From: an uncultured Collinsella sp.
GTDB lineage: Bacteria; Actinomycetota; Coriobacteriia; Coriobacteriales; Coriobacteriaceae
Assembly: GCA_937982065.1 (NCBI GenBank)
Contig: CALJMO010000017.1
Span: forward strand, 1 to 24,841
Reading direction: 5' to 3'
DNA length: 24,841 bases
Below the pieces are notes generated by a model. That model searched no databases. It was not told the origin of the DNA and saw only the letters and a list, made by a program, of their open reading frames with translations. A program made the position numbers and the translations under genes. Shown piece by piece: positions 14,006 to 20,859 of the stretch (the stretch's first letter is position 1; each line of letters opens with the position of its first letter).

Positions 14006-14644
14006 ATGATCTGGTTCACCAGTGACACGCACTTCGGGCACGAGAACGTCCTGAAGTTCACCGACCGCCCGTGGGAGACGATTTGGCAGATGAACGACGC
14101 CATCGTCGACAGCATCAACGGTAGGGTCGCCATGGACGACGAGCTCTACATCCTGGGAGATTTCTCATTCAAGATGACCGCCCAGGACGCCTATGGGCTG
14201 CGCAAGCGAATCGCCTGCAGGCGTATCCACCTCGTCCCGGGAAACCACGACAAGGACTGGACCCGGCCGGCGGTCGCGGGTGCATTCACCGTGGAGCCGC
14301 CGATCTGCGTGCTCAAGATCGACGGGCAGAAGATTGTCCTGAGCCATTACCCCATGGCCGACTGGCAGGGCATGAACCATGGATCGTGGCACCTCCACGG
14401 GCATATCCACAGCAGCGGCGGCGCGTACAACGAGTTCAACCGCAAGCAGGGCCTTCTGCGCTACGACGTCGGTTGCGATGCCAACGGGCATTCCCCGGTG
14501 AGCCTCGACGGGCTGAGGGAATGGTTCGCGGGAGTCGACGAGCCGTGCGGCCGGGTGAAGTGGCCCTGGTGGGTCAACGAGACCGGCGACAGGCAGGTCG
14601 AGCGCGAGCTGGCGGCGTACAAGAGGGAAGAGGCGATCCGATGA
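14006..14644 (+). CDS. Calcineurin-like metallophosphoesterase 1
   Basis: 212 residues with all metal-binding motifs of the family in order: DTHFGH (7-12), GDFSF (about 51), GNHD (about 79), SHYP (about 113) and HLHGHIH (about 128). This form (WFTSDTHFGHENVL) is common in phage- and plasmid-encoded phosphoesterases acting on phosphodiesters or nucleotides; the substrate cannot be told from sequence. GGGAG precedes the ATG at 14006, and a competing ATG at 14001 runs into a stop after two codons. The stop overlaps the next ATG by four bases (ATGA). Confidence 0.88.
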   Translation: MIWFTSDTHFGHENVLKFTDRPWETIWQMNDAIVDSINGRVAMDDELYILGDFSFKMTAQDAYGLRKRIACRRIHLVPGNHDKDWTRPAVAGAFTVEPPICVLKIDGQKIVLSHYPMADWQGMNHGSWHLHGHIHSSGGAYNEFNRKQGLLRYDVGCDANGHSPVSLDGLREWFAGVDEPCGRVKWPWWVNETGDRQVERELAAYKREEAIR

Positions 14645-15366
14645 CGGTCTATGTGACAGGCGACATCCACGGTGGGCTCGACATGCAAAAGCTCCGCGAC
14701 TGGGAGCTTGGCGACAGTCTTACCAGCGACGACTATCTCATCGTTGCCGGTGACTTTGGCTTTCCGTGGAACTTTTCCGCTGAGGAATGCGCCGACATCG
14801 TTTGGCTGGAGTCGCGCCCCTACACGGTGCTGTTCGTCGACGGCAACCACGAGCGCTTCGATCACTGGGCGGAGCGCCCCGTGGAGTTATGGCATGGCGG
14901 GCTGACGCAGCGCCTGTCGGACACCTCGCCCATTCGGCGCCTGACGCGCGGCGAGGTCTTCGAGCTCGACGGATCGACGGTCTTCACCATGGGCGGTGCC
15001 ACGAGCGTGGACAGGGAATACCGCGTGCCGTATTCCAGCTGGTGGCCTCAGGAGCTCCCGGACGAGCGCGATTTCGATACCGCGCGGGCAAAGCTCGACG
15101 AGGTCGGCTGGAAGGTCGACTGCGTCATCACCCATACCTGCCCGACGCGCATGCTCTCGCCGACGCTCTACCCGGACCCGGGCTGGGAACGCCCCGATGT
15201 GGACCGGCTGACCGAATTCCTTGACGAGCTCGAGGACCGCCTGGACTACAAGCGCTGGTATTACGGCCATTTTCACCGAGACGGCAATCCGGACGAACGG
15301 CACACGGTGCTGTATGACCGGATCGTGAGGCTCGGGGACAAACTCCTGCCGTGGGGTGCGTACTGA
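14641..15366 (+). CDS. Calcineurin-like metallophosphoesterase 2
   Basis: 241 residues. Motifs: GDIHG (7-11), GDFGF (about 40), GNHER (about 68), THTCP (about 166) and GHFHRD (about 211). The start MTVYVTGDIHGG is set by the ATGA overlap with the preceding gene; the longer open frame upstream is a shadow of that gene. It is clearly related to phosphoesterase 3 (MTVY.TGD.HG start, a shared GEVF...MGGA..VDREYR-type block and SSWWPQE), so the two probably arose by duplication. Confidence 0.88.
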   Translation: MTVYVTGDIHGGLDMQKLRDWELGDSLTSDDYLIVAGDFGFPWNFSAEECADIVWLESRPYTVLFVDGNHERFDHWAERPVELWHGGLTQRLSDTSPIRRLTRGEVFELDGSTVFTMGGATSVDREYRVPYSSWWPQELPDERDFDTARAKLDEVGWKVDCVITHTCPTRMLSPTLYPDPGWERPDVDRLTEFLDELEDRLDYKRWYYGHFHRDGNPDERHTVLYDRIVRLGDKLLPWGAY

Positions 15367-16103
15367 TGACGGTCTATGCGACAGGTGACGTGCACGGCAG
15401 GGCCGAGTACGGGTCCAGCCGGTTTGCCTTCACGAATTGGCCGCTGGGCCGGACCCTGACGCGCGATGACGTGGTGATCGTGGCCGGCGACTTCGGCTTT
15501 GTCTGGGATGGGTCCAACGCCGAGAAATACTGGCTCGACTGGTTCGAGTCGAAGCCATGGACCACGTGCTTCGTAGACGGAAACCACGAGAACCACCGGA
15601 TGCTGGCAGAACTGCCGGTGCGGGAGTGGAACAGCGGCCTCGTTCATGAGGCGCGACCGCACGTGCTGCACCTGATGCGCGGAGAGGTGTTCGATATCGA
15701 CGGGCTCACAGTCCTTGCCATGGGCGGCGCCGCGAGCAACGACAGGCAGTATCGCAGGGAGGGGAGGAGCTGGTGGCCCGAGGAGATGCCGAGCGAGGAG
15801 GAGATGGGCCAATGCCGCGCCGCACTCGCCCGCGTGGGCTGGAGGGTCGACTACGTGGTGAGTCACGAGGCGCCGGCCGTCCTTGCTGAGGGACTGTGCC
15901 GCGAGTGCGGACGCGAGTATCGGGGCGACCGGCTGCAACGATTCCTTGGCGAGCTCGACGGACGGCTCGGCTACCGAACCTGGTTCTTCGGCCACTACCA
16001 CGGCGACGAGTGGCGTGACGCCAGGCATCGCCTTATCTACCGAGACATCGTGCCGGTCGAAGATGCTGCGCCCGCTTCTAGAAACCTTCTAGAAGCGCTC
16101 TAG
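15366..16103 (+). CDS. Calcineurin-like metallophosphoesterase 3
   Basis: 245 residues. Motifs: GDVHG (7-11), GDFGF (about 41), GNHEN (about 74), SHEAP (about 171) and GHYHGD (about 219). The start overlaps the previous stop (TGATG). A CRECGREY stretch with two Cys lies between the last motifs and is absent in phosphoesterase 2. The final residues (PASRNLLEAL) are encoded inside the palindrome at 16076-16116, so the natural C-terminus may have been replaced when that element arrived. Third gene of the operon; no terminator with a T-run follows. Confidence 0.87.
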   Translation: MTVYATGDVHGRAEYGSSRFAFTNWPLGRTLTRDDVVIVAGDFGFVWDGSNAEKYWLDWFESKPWTTCFVDGNHENHRMLAELPVREWNSGLVHEARPHVLHLMRGEVFDIDGLTVLAMGGAASNDRQYRREGRSWWPEEMPSEEEMGQCRAALARVGWRVDYVVSHEAPAVLAEGLCRECGREYRGDRLQRFLGELDGRLGYRTWFFGHYHGDEWRDARHRLIYRDIVPVEDAAPASRNLLEAL

Positions 16104-16116
16104 AAGGTTTCTAGAA
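16076..16116. repeat. 18-bp perfect inverted repeat (element B) at the end of the phosphoesterase operon
   Basis: TTCTAGAAACCTTCTAGA (16076-16093) and its exact complement (16099-16116) flank AGCGC. The phosphoesterase 3 stop codon TAG (16101-16103) lies in the right arm. The arms match element A (2903-2949) and in part TTTCTAGAAACGCCTAG at 20606-20622. No T-run follows. Half-site words such as TTCTAGAAACC resemble the half-sites bound by serine invertases, but the spacing is unlike known sites. Confidence 0.75.
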
Positions 16117-16146
16117 ATTAGGCGCCATATGGACTATTCCGATCGC

Positions 16147-17618
16147 GTCGAAAATGTTGGTGTAAGGGTGACGCCCTAGCGCCCGTTTAACGAAGAACGG
16201 CCTTCGTCCTAGAATCTGAAATCACCACAACAACAGGTTCTAGGAAAGGACGAAGACCGCTATGGAAATCTTATCAGACCCGACGCCGGACATGCTCGCC
16301 ATGCCCCGTTTCGACGACGGCGCCATCGACATGCAGGAGCTGCTCAGGCGTCTCGCCGAGCAGGTCGTGAACGCCGTGATGGACGCCGAGGCCGACCAGC
16401 TCTGCGGTGGCGGGGGGAACAGCCGAAACGGCTACCGCGAGAGGTCGCTCGCCACCTGCGTCGGCACGCTGACGCTGCGCATCCCCAAGCTGCGCTCCGG
16501 CAGCTTCTTCCCCGAGGACGTGCTCGAGCGCTACCAGCGCGTCGACCGCGCCCTCGTGGCCGCCGTGGCCGAGATGTACGCCACGGGCACCAGCACCCGC
16601 AAGGTGCAGAGGGTGGCCGAGAAGATGGGCGTCTCCAGACTCTCGAAGGACCAGGTGAGCGCCATCGCCTCGAGCCTGGACGCAGACATCGAGGACCTGT
16701 GCGCAAGGCCGCTCGGCGGCTCGCCGGTGCCCTACGTCTGGCTCGACGCGACCTACGTCAAGTGCCGCCGCGAGGGGCGCGTCGCCTCCACCGCCGTGGT
16801 CACCGCCATCGGCTGCGATGCGGGCGGCTGGAGGCGCGTCCTGGGCGTCGACGTGGTCGACACCGAGTCCTACGACTCGTGGCTCGCCTTCCTGCGGGCT
16901 ATCCGCTCGCGCGGGGCGGCGGGCGTGCGGCTCGTCGTCTCGGACGCCCACCCGGGGCTCGTCCGGGCGCTCGGCGAGGTCTTCCAGGGCGCCGCGTGGC
17001 AGCGCTGCGCGGTCCACCTCATGCGCGACTGCATGCGCGAGGCCGGCTCCTGGCAGCTCAGGCGCCGCGTGGGCAGGATCGTGTCGCAGGTGTTCCGCGG
17101 GCGCGACGCCGCCACCGTGACGGCCATGTACCACGCGGCGTGCGACATGCTGGAGGGGTGCTGCCCCAGGGCGGCGGCGGTGCTGGAGGAGGCCGAGCCC
17201 GACGCGCTGGCCTACCTCGACTTCCCGCCGACCCACTGGAAGCGCCTGCGCACCAACAACGTGCAGGAGAGGACCAACCGGGAGATAAAGCGCAGGTCGC
17301 GCGTCGTGCAGGTGTTCCCCTCCACGGGCTCGCTGGTGCGGCTCGCGGGCGCGGTCATGTGCGAGCAGGACGAGATATGGCAGGAGTCCAGGTACTTCTC
17401 GGAGGTGAGGATGAACGAGCTCTACGATGACGGTCGCACTCGGGGAATCGACGGTCCCGTCGATTGGGCGCGGCTTGAGGCGGAGGCCAGGAAGATGCTC
17501 GAGTCCGGCCTCGAGCTTGCGGACAGGGTCGAGGCGGCATAGGATATCAACCGTATTCCAGATTCTAGGACGCCGGGCCGACTCGCTTCGGATGGGGCTC
17601 TACACCAACTTTCTCGAC
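16147..17618 (+). mobile_element. IS256-family insertion sequence
   Basis: Imperfect inverted ends enclose one transposase gene. Shared blocks are GTCGA and GTTGGTGTA at the outer ends (16147-16165 and 17601-17618) and CGTCCTAGAATCTG with AAT nearer the gene (left about 16208, right about 17557). No direct repeat was found next to these ends, so the exact borders are uncertain, or an adjacent deletion removed one copy. The right end is 7 bp from the stop of the lipoprotein gene. Confidence 0.75.
16262..17542 (+). CDS. IS256-family (mutator-type) transposase
   Basis: 426 residues, complete. The DDE triad is D162 (VWLDATYVK), D228 (VVSDAHPGL) and E336 (NNVQERTNREIKRR), the last being the family signature. 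The zinc-like CAVHLMRDC segment between D and E is also present. GGAAAGGAC lies upstream of the ATG. There is no frameshift, so it may be active. Confidence 0.93.
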   Translation: MEILSDPTPDMLAMPRFDDGAIDMQELLRRLAEQVVNAVMDAEADQLCGGGGNSRNGYRERSLATCVGTLTLRIPKLRSGSFFPEDVLERYQRVDRALVAAVAEMYATGTSTRKVQRVAEKMGVSRLSKDQVSAIASSLDADIEDLCARPLGGSPVPYVWLDATYVKCRREGRVASTAVVTAIGCDAGGWRRVLGVDVVDTESYDSWLAFLRAIRSRGAAGVRLVVSDAHPGLVRALGEVFQGAAWQRCAVHLMRDCMREAGSWQLRRRVGRIVSQVFRGRDAATVTAMYHAACDMLEGCCPRAAAVLEEAEPDALAYLDFPPTHWKRLRTNNVQERTNREIKRRSRVVQVFPSTGSLVRLAGAVMCEQDEIWQESRYFSEVRMNELYDDGRTRGIDGPVDWARLEAEARKMLESGLELADRVEAA

Positions 17619-17625
17619 ACTACCA

Positions 17626-18135
17626 CTATTCCAATTCAAAAGTCTGGTCGAGGGAGTTCGACCCGGCACCCACCCCGTCGACTTTCACTTCGATGGGAGA
17701 CATGTCGTTGAGGTCAAAAATCGACACACCGTCGCATTCGCCTCCCGGCGCAAGCCCTTGCGAAGAGAAGTGATCTTCCTGCAAATCGGCGGCAAACCCG
17801 CGAGATAGCATCTGCTTATTTTGATAAGCCGTGATGTAGCTACCAACAGCGCATGAATCTGCCGATCGGTTGTTAATGGCGTGCCAGCGAACAACGGCAA
17901 CCTTCCCGCCATCGCCAGTCGGGGAATCATGCACCTCGACGCCGGTGACTGAATACTTCATCTTGCCGTAAACCCCGTCTTCCTGCGCGTTATCAGAATC
18001 GGCGACCCGAACTGCCGTCTGATGATCGTCTGCCTGGCTGCACCCAGAGGTCATAACTAGGGCGGCTGCCAGAACACCCGCAGCCCCAAAGTTCCGAGCT
18101 AGGTTGATTGCCTTTTTAACAGAGAGATGCTCCAT
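17626..18135 (-). CDS. Lipoprotein with DUF5067-like domain
   Basis: 169 residues. The signal region (KKAINLARNFGAAGVLAAAL) ends in the lipobox VMTSGC, with Cys at about residue 32 as the lipid anchor. The mature part has an immunoglobulin-like pattern (KMKYSVTGVEVHDSP, VAVVRWHAINNRSADSC, the latter Cys paired perhaps with GGECDG), as in DUF5067 lipoproteins of gut actinobacteria and firmicutes. GGAG lies 8 bp before the ATG. It is likely co-oriented with the two genes upstream on the minus strand; the role is unknown. Confidence 0.8.
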   Translation of the reverse strand: MEHLSVKKAINLARNFGAAGVLAAALVMTSGCSQADDHQTAVRVADSDNAQEDGVYGKMKYSVTGVEVHDSPTGDGGKVAVVRWHAINNRSADSCAVGSYITAYQNKQMLSRGFAADLQEDHFSSQGLAPGGECDGVSIFDLNDMSPIEVKVDGVGAGSNSLDQTFELE

Positions 18136-18169
18136 CGATTACTCCAAACTTAATTGTTTTTGAATGCCA

Positions 18170-18379
18170 TCAGCCAAACAGCCAAGCCCCAATGAGCATG
18201 ACCACTGAAACTGCCGTAAGCGAAGCCCAGACGGCATTTTGACGGGTGATGACACCGCTGATGGTGAGCGGATTTGCGCCGGCACCATCAATGACAGTCC
18301 ATACGAGTGCCGTGACCAAAAAGACGACTAGCCCTGCCGTTATCAACTCACGGCGAGACGGCCTTAGCTTGTCGGACAT
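18170..18379 (-). CDS. 69-residue protein with two membrane helices
   Basis: Two hydrophobic segments: LITAGLVVFLVTALVWTVI and AVWASLTAVSVVMLIGAWLF, with a basic N-terminus (SDKLRPSRRE). The start is 3 bp after the stop of the coiled-coil gene, with GAGGGG inside that gene's end, so translation is probably coupled. The family is not recognised. Confidence 0.7.
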   Translation of the reverse strand: MSDKLRPSRRELITAGLVVFLVTALVWTVIDGAGANPLTISGVITRQNAVWASLTAVSVVMLIGAWLFG

Positions 18380-18381
18380 AT

Positions 18382-19074
18382 CTACACGCCCCTCGTCTGG
18401 GTCATGACCTCGACCTTGGCCTCGGCCACGGCCGCCCGCTGCTCGGAGGCGGCGAGGCGGTCCTTGAGGGCGGCGACCTCGGCCATCAGGTCACGCTGGG
18501 CGAGGAGGGAGACGTTGAGATCGGCCTGAGCCTTGGCCGCGGCGTCGACCGCACCCCTCATGCTTTCAATTCGATCGTCTTTTGCGGCTGATTCTGCCAA
18601 GAGCTGATTGTTCTCGGAATCGAGCTTCTTGAGCTGCGAGAGGTAATCGGCGACGGTGGCGTGGAGCTCATCGTTCTCAATCTCCAAGCTCGCAGTATCC
18701 AGCTCGAATTTCTCTTTGATGGCGGCGACCTGCTCGACGCAATTAGATTTGATGCTCTGAATCTGTTCCGTTGCACTTTTCTTGGCGGCGTCGGCGTCCT
18801 CGCAGGCAGCACGAGCCTCCATCGCGGCGGCTTCGGCAGCGCCCACGATGATGCGCTTGACCCGCTCGACCGCCTCATCGAGGACGGCCGATGCGTCGAG
18901 CGCAGCCTTCACGCCGGAAGTGGCGTTAGGGTGGTAGCCGTCGACCAAGCGGGCGACGGTATCGGCCTGCGAGAGGCCAAGGCTCGTGCTGATGTCCTTT
19001 ATGGCGTCACGGGTCTCCGATGAGACATTCAGACTGGTCATTTTCTTTTCGGACTGGACTTGGTTTTCGGCCAT
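18382..19074 (-). CDS. KfrA-like coiled-coil DNA-binding protein
   Basis: 230 residues. The N-terminus (about 12-50: MTSLNVSSETRDAIKDIS, LGLSQADTVARLVDGY) resembles a ribbon-helix-helix or similar DNA-binding domain. The rest is one long Ala/Glu/Lys-rich coiled coil ending with RLAASEQRAAVAEAKVEVM. This layout matches plasmid KfrA proteins, which bind their own promoter and support stable inheritance, but sequence identity to KfrA was not tested. The ATG at 19074 has GGAG 9 bp upstream. A pair of GAGTGCG repeats around a TATATA box lies about 160 bp upstream and may be its operator. Confidence 0.7.
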   Translation of the reverse strand: MAENQVQSEKKMTSLNVSSETRDAIKDISTSLGLSQADTVARLVDGYHPNATSGVKAALDASAVLDEAVERVKRIIVGAAEAAAMEARAACEDADAAKKSATEQIQSIKSNCVEQVAAIKEKFELDTASLEIENDELHATVADYLSQLKKLDSENNQLLAESAAKDDRIESMRGAVDAAAKAQADLNVSLLAQRDLMAEVAALKDRLAASEQRAAVAEAKVEVMTQTRGV

Positions 19075-19233
19075 GATGCGGCACTCCAATCAACAACGGG
19101 CATGGCTCCGCCACGCCGTACGGCTGGGAAGAAATACGCGGCCGCTGTTGAGTTGTGTTCGTCCTGCGATCGGTGAGTTCTAAAAAGGCGTCTCAAGTCA
19201 TGCGTTCACGCAGGGTTTCAGTTGGAGAAATAC

Positions 19234-19258
19234 CGCACTCTTATATAGTAGCGCACTC
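19234..19258 (-). promoter_or_regulatory. Two GAGTGCG repeats around a TATATA box
   Basis: CGCACTC at 19234-19240 and 19252-19258 (GAGTGCG on the minus strand) are 18 bp apart and enclose TATATA. On the minus strand this fits an autoregulated promoter of the coiled-coil gene at 19074. It lies between the divergence point and the recombinase stop codon. Confidence 0.45.
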
Positions 19259-19262
19259 GGAT

Positions 19263-19847
19263 TTATCTTCTGACGCCCACTAACCCGCGCTCGCGGAGCA
19301 CGCGGTACAGGGTCGATTTCGAGATACCTGTTGCGGCGCAGATGTCGGGAATTGGCGTCTCACGGGCGAGGTAGAGCTTCACAGCAGCGTCGGCCTTGAC
19401 GTCCGCGATACGCGGGCGGCCCCCGACGTTGCCACCGCGGCTCCGTTTGACGGCGATACCCTCGGCCTGGCGCTGCCTGATCAGGTCGCGCTCGAGCTCG
19501 GCGGTGCAGGCATGGGTGCCCAGCACGAAACGGCCGAATGCAGTATCGAGGTCAACGGGCTGCTTCAGTGATATGAGCTTCACTCCTAAGTTCCTGAACA
19601 TCAGGTCATAGTTCAGTAGCTGCCTCGTCGATCTGGTCAGGCGCTCCCAGGACTCGACCACCACTTCATCGCCGCGCTTCATCTTTTTGAACAACTTTTT
19701 CTGTTGCGTGCGGTCGCCCTCGCGTGCGCCAGTCTCTTTGTCTTTGAAGATGCGCTCATAGGCCACGCCAGCGTTGACCAATGCCTCGATTTGACGGTCG
19801 AGCTTCTGGTCCTTTGTGCTCACGCGGGCATATCCATATCGTGTCAT
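19263..19847 (-). CDS. Serine recombinase, resolvase/invertase family
   Basis: 194 residues. Catalytic Ser10 lies in YGYARVSTKDQ. The core motifs follow (LDRQIEALVNAG, GDEVVVESWERLTRSTRQLL, LDTAFGRFVL, RDLIRQRQAEGIAVKRSRG), and a C-terminal Hin-type helix-turn-helix (IPDICAATGISKSTLYRVLRE) completes it. AGGAGG six bases before the ATG at 19847 sets the start; the longer open frame upstream has no ribosome site. It probably resolves plasmid multimers, or inverts a DNA segment. A repeat-rich region directly upstream has the position of a res site. Confidence 0.93.
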   Translation of the reverse strand: MTRYGYARVSTKDQKLDRQIEALVNAGVAYERIFKDKETGAREGDRTQQKKLFKKMKRGDEVVVESWERLTRSTRQLLNYDLMFRNLGVKLISLKQPVDLDTAFGRFVLGTHACTAELERDLIRQRQAEGIAVKRSRGGNVGGRPRIADVKADAAVKLYLARETPIPDICAATGISKSTLYRVLRERGLVGVRR

Positions 19848-19868
19848 TTTTAGCCTCCTGCCTCGTAG

Positions 19869-19960
19869 TTTGATTTTCCCATGGGAATCAAAGGCGAGGT
19901 TTTGGCACTGGGTTTTGGCACTCGACATTCATGGCATCGAGGGTTCGATTTTCGAGTGCC
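19869..19960. promoter_or_regulatory. Res-like region upstream of the serine recombinase
   Basis: TTTGATT and AATCAAA (19869-19875, 19886-19892) form a near-palindrome with CCCATGGG at its centre. GGTTTTGGCACT is repeated directly at 19898-19909 and 19911-19922. GGCACTCGA (19917-19925) and TCGAGTGCC (19952-19960) are inverted. A set of three subsites in about 100 bp directly before the gene is how res sites are arranged. Confidence 0.55.
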
Positions 19961-20040
19961 CAGAGGCATACCTTTTGAGACTGTTTAATTTGAACAATAA
20001 CAGAGGTGTACCAGTTAACCGGGGTAGTCGCAGATTCGGT

Positions 20041-20046
20041 TAGAAT
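20041..20046 (+). promoter_or_regulatory. -10 box (TAGAAT) of peptide locus 2
   Basis: TAGAAT lies 11 bp before the first paired UTR arm (20058). The nearest -35-like hexamer is TTAACC at 20015, 20 bp away, as in locus 1. Confidence 0.55.
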
Positions 20047-20103
20047 TGATGTCACGGCGCATTCCGTGCGCGGGCGGCCGACGATTTGATCGGAGGTCAC
20101 CAT

Positions 20104-20253
20104 ATGCTGAAATTCCTTAACGCGCTGGCCGCTCTTGCAACGGTCGGCACGTTCATCATCGCGTTTTTAAACTCGTATGAGGTTCGGATTAAGGTCCGTA
20201 GGCGTACGCGCGGTGCGGACAGTGGACGGCATTTGCGCCACAAGCGCAAATAA
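20104..20253 (+). CDS. 49-residue hydrophobic peptide with basic tail, type I toxin-like (locus 2)
   Basis: The peptide starts MLKFLNALAALATVGTFIIA and continues FLN with one membrane segment, then a basic tail (RIKVRRRTRG, RHLRHKRK). CGGAGGTCACC before the ATG is a good ribosome site. The locus has the same arrangement as 13381-13650 although the peptide sequences differ: TAGAAT box, paired UTR arms and a convergent TAGAAT box on the other strand. The membrane segment plus basic tail again fits a small membrane toxin. The product family is not recognised. Confidence 0.7.
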   Translation: MLKFLNALAALATVGTFIIAFLNSYEVRIKVRRRTRGADSGRHLRHKRK

Positions 20254-20346
20254 GAATGCCCGGGGGTCGGAGCCCGGGCATTTAACAAAGACTGAAAACT
20301 AGGCCGCCCGCGCTCCATGTTGCTTACACGGGATGCGTCGTTTTCT
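20245..20346 (-). ncRNA. Candidate antisense RNA to peptide locus 2, about 100 nt
   Basis: A minus-strand TAGAAT -10 (20358-20353) would start RNA near 20346. The transcript would carry GCATCCCGTG and GCGCGGGCGGCC, the same two words as the 5' end of the peptide mRNA, then the palindrome at 20255-20282 as terminator (followed by CTTATTTG). It overlaps the end of the peptide mRNA. I see no clear -35 box, so confidence is lower than for locus 1. Confidence 0.45.
20255..20282. terminator. Bidirectional hairpin after peptide gene 2
   Basis: AATGCCCGGG and CCCGGGCATT pair perfectly over 10 bp with an 8-nt loop. It begins one base after the peptide stop. T-runs are short on both strands (TTTAAC and CTTATTTG), so termination may be partial. 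Confidence 0.7.
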
Positions 20347-20533
20347 GTTGTCATTCTACCCTCTTTGGGCAGATAAAACCACCGTACGCTTGAGTTCTCA
20401 TGCGAGTTCACCCATCGTCCATGCGGCGTGATCGCAACAGTGGGAGCCGTCCAGGACAGCTCATCTTACAATCGAATGAATTGCAGCTGCCGAATTGATC
20501 TCCATAAACATGACGCGGCTGTAGAATGAAGCA

Positions 20534-20593
20534 GGGTCGAAACGAAGCAGTTCCCGGACAATTGGCGTCCGGCCAGACACTTCGGTTCGGCCC
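20534..20593. other. Nested stem-loop
   Basis: GGGTCGAAACGAAG (20534-20547) pairs with CTTCGGTTCGGCCC (20580-20593) over 14 positions with one G-T pair and one mismatch. An inner hairpin CCGGAC/GTCCGG (20554-20559, 20567-20572) sits in its loop. CTTTCTC follows on the + strand. It could be a terminator, an RNA or a DNA site. The TTTCTAGAAACGCCTAG related to elements A and B lies 13 bp further. Confidence 0.45.
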
Positions 20594-20765
20594 TTTCTCA
20601 TGCGCATTTCTAGAAACGCCTAGTACGGATACAGGTCTGGACTAGGTCCACTCATCGCCAGCGACATGTATTCCGAAATGATTGCGAATCGCTTTTGATG
20701 CGGTGCCTGACGGCACCTATGATCCGCTCGCGAAGCTCGCTGACTTATATATCTCTTATTTACAT

Positions 20766-20802
20766 CGCCCGGGGAGCGAAGCGACGCCGGCGCTGAGGGC
20801 TG
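20766..20802. repeat. Second copy of the 39-bp GC-rich repeat
   Basis: This differs from 10695-10733 only by the loss of two single bases inside a small palindrome (GCCGAAGGC there, GCGAAGC here). The rest (CGCCCGGGGAGC and GACGCCGGCGCTGAGGGCTG) is identical. Both losses keep the local hairpin symmetric. Confidence 0.75.
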
Positions 20803-20859
20803 GCACGCCTCGCGCTGATGACTTGCTGATTGTAATAACTGGTCGCGAGGTCTAATTAG

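Larger units (their letters stand above)
20058..20337. repeat. Paired 5'/3' UTR arms of peptide locus 2
   Basis: CGCATTCCGTG (20058-20068) and GCGCGGGCGGCC (20068-20079) lie before the CDS. Their complements follow it in nested order: GGCCGCCCGCGC (20302-20313, perfect) and CACGGGATGCG (20327-20337, one G-T pair). The 3' arms are separated by 13 bp and the 5' arms by none, the same asymmetry as in locus 1. Confidence 0.8.
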
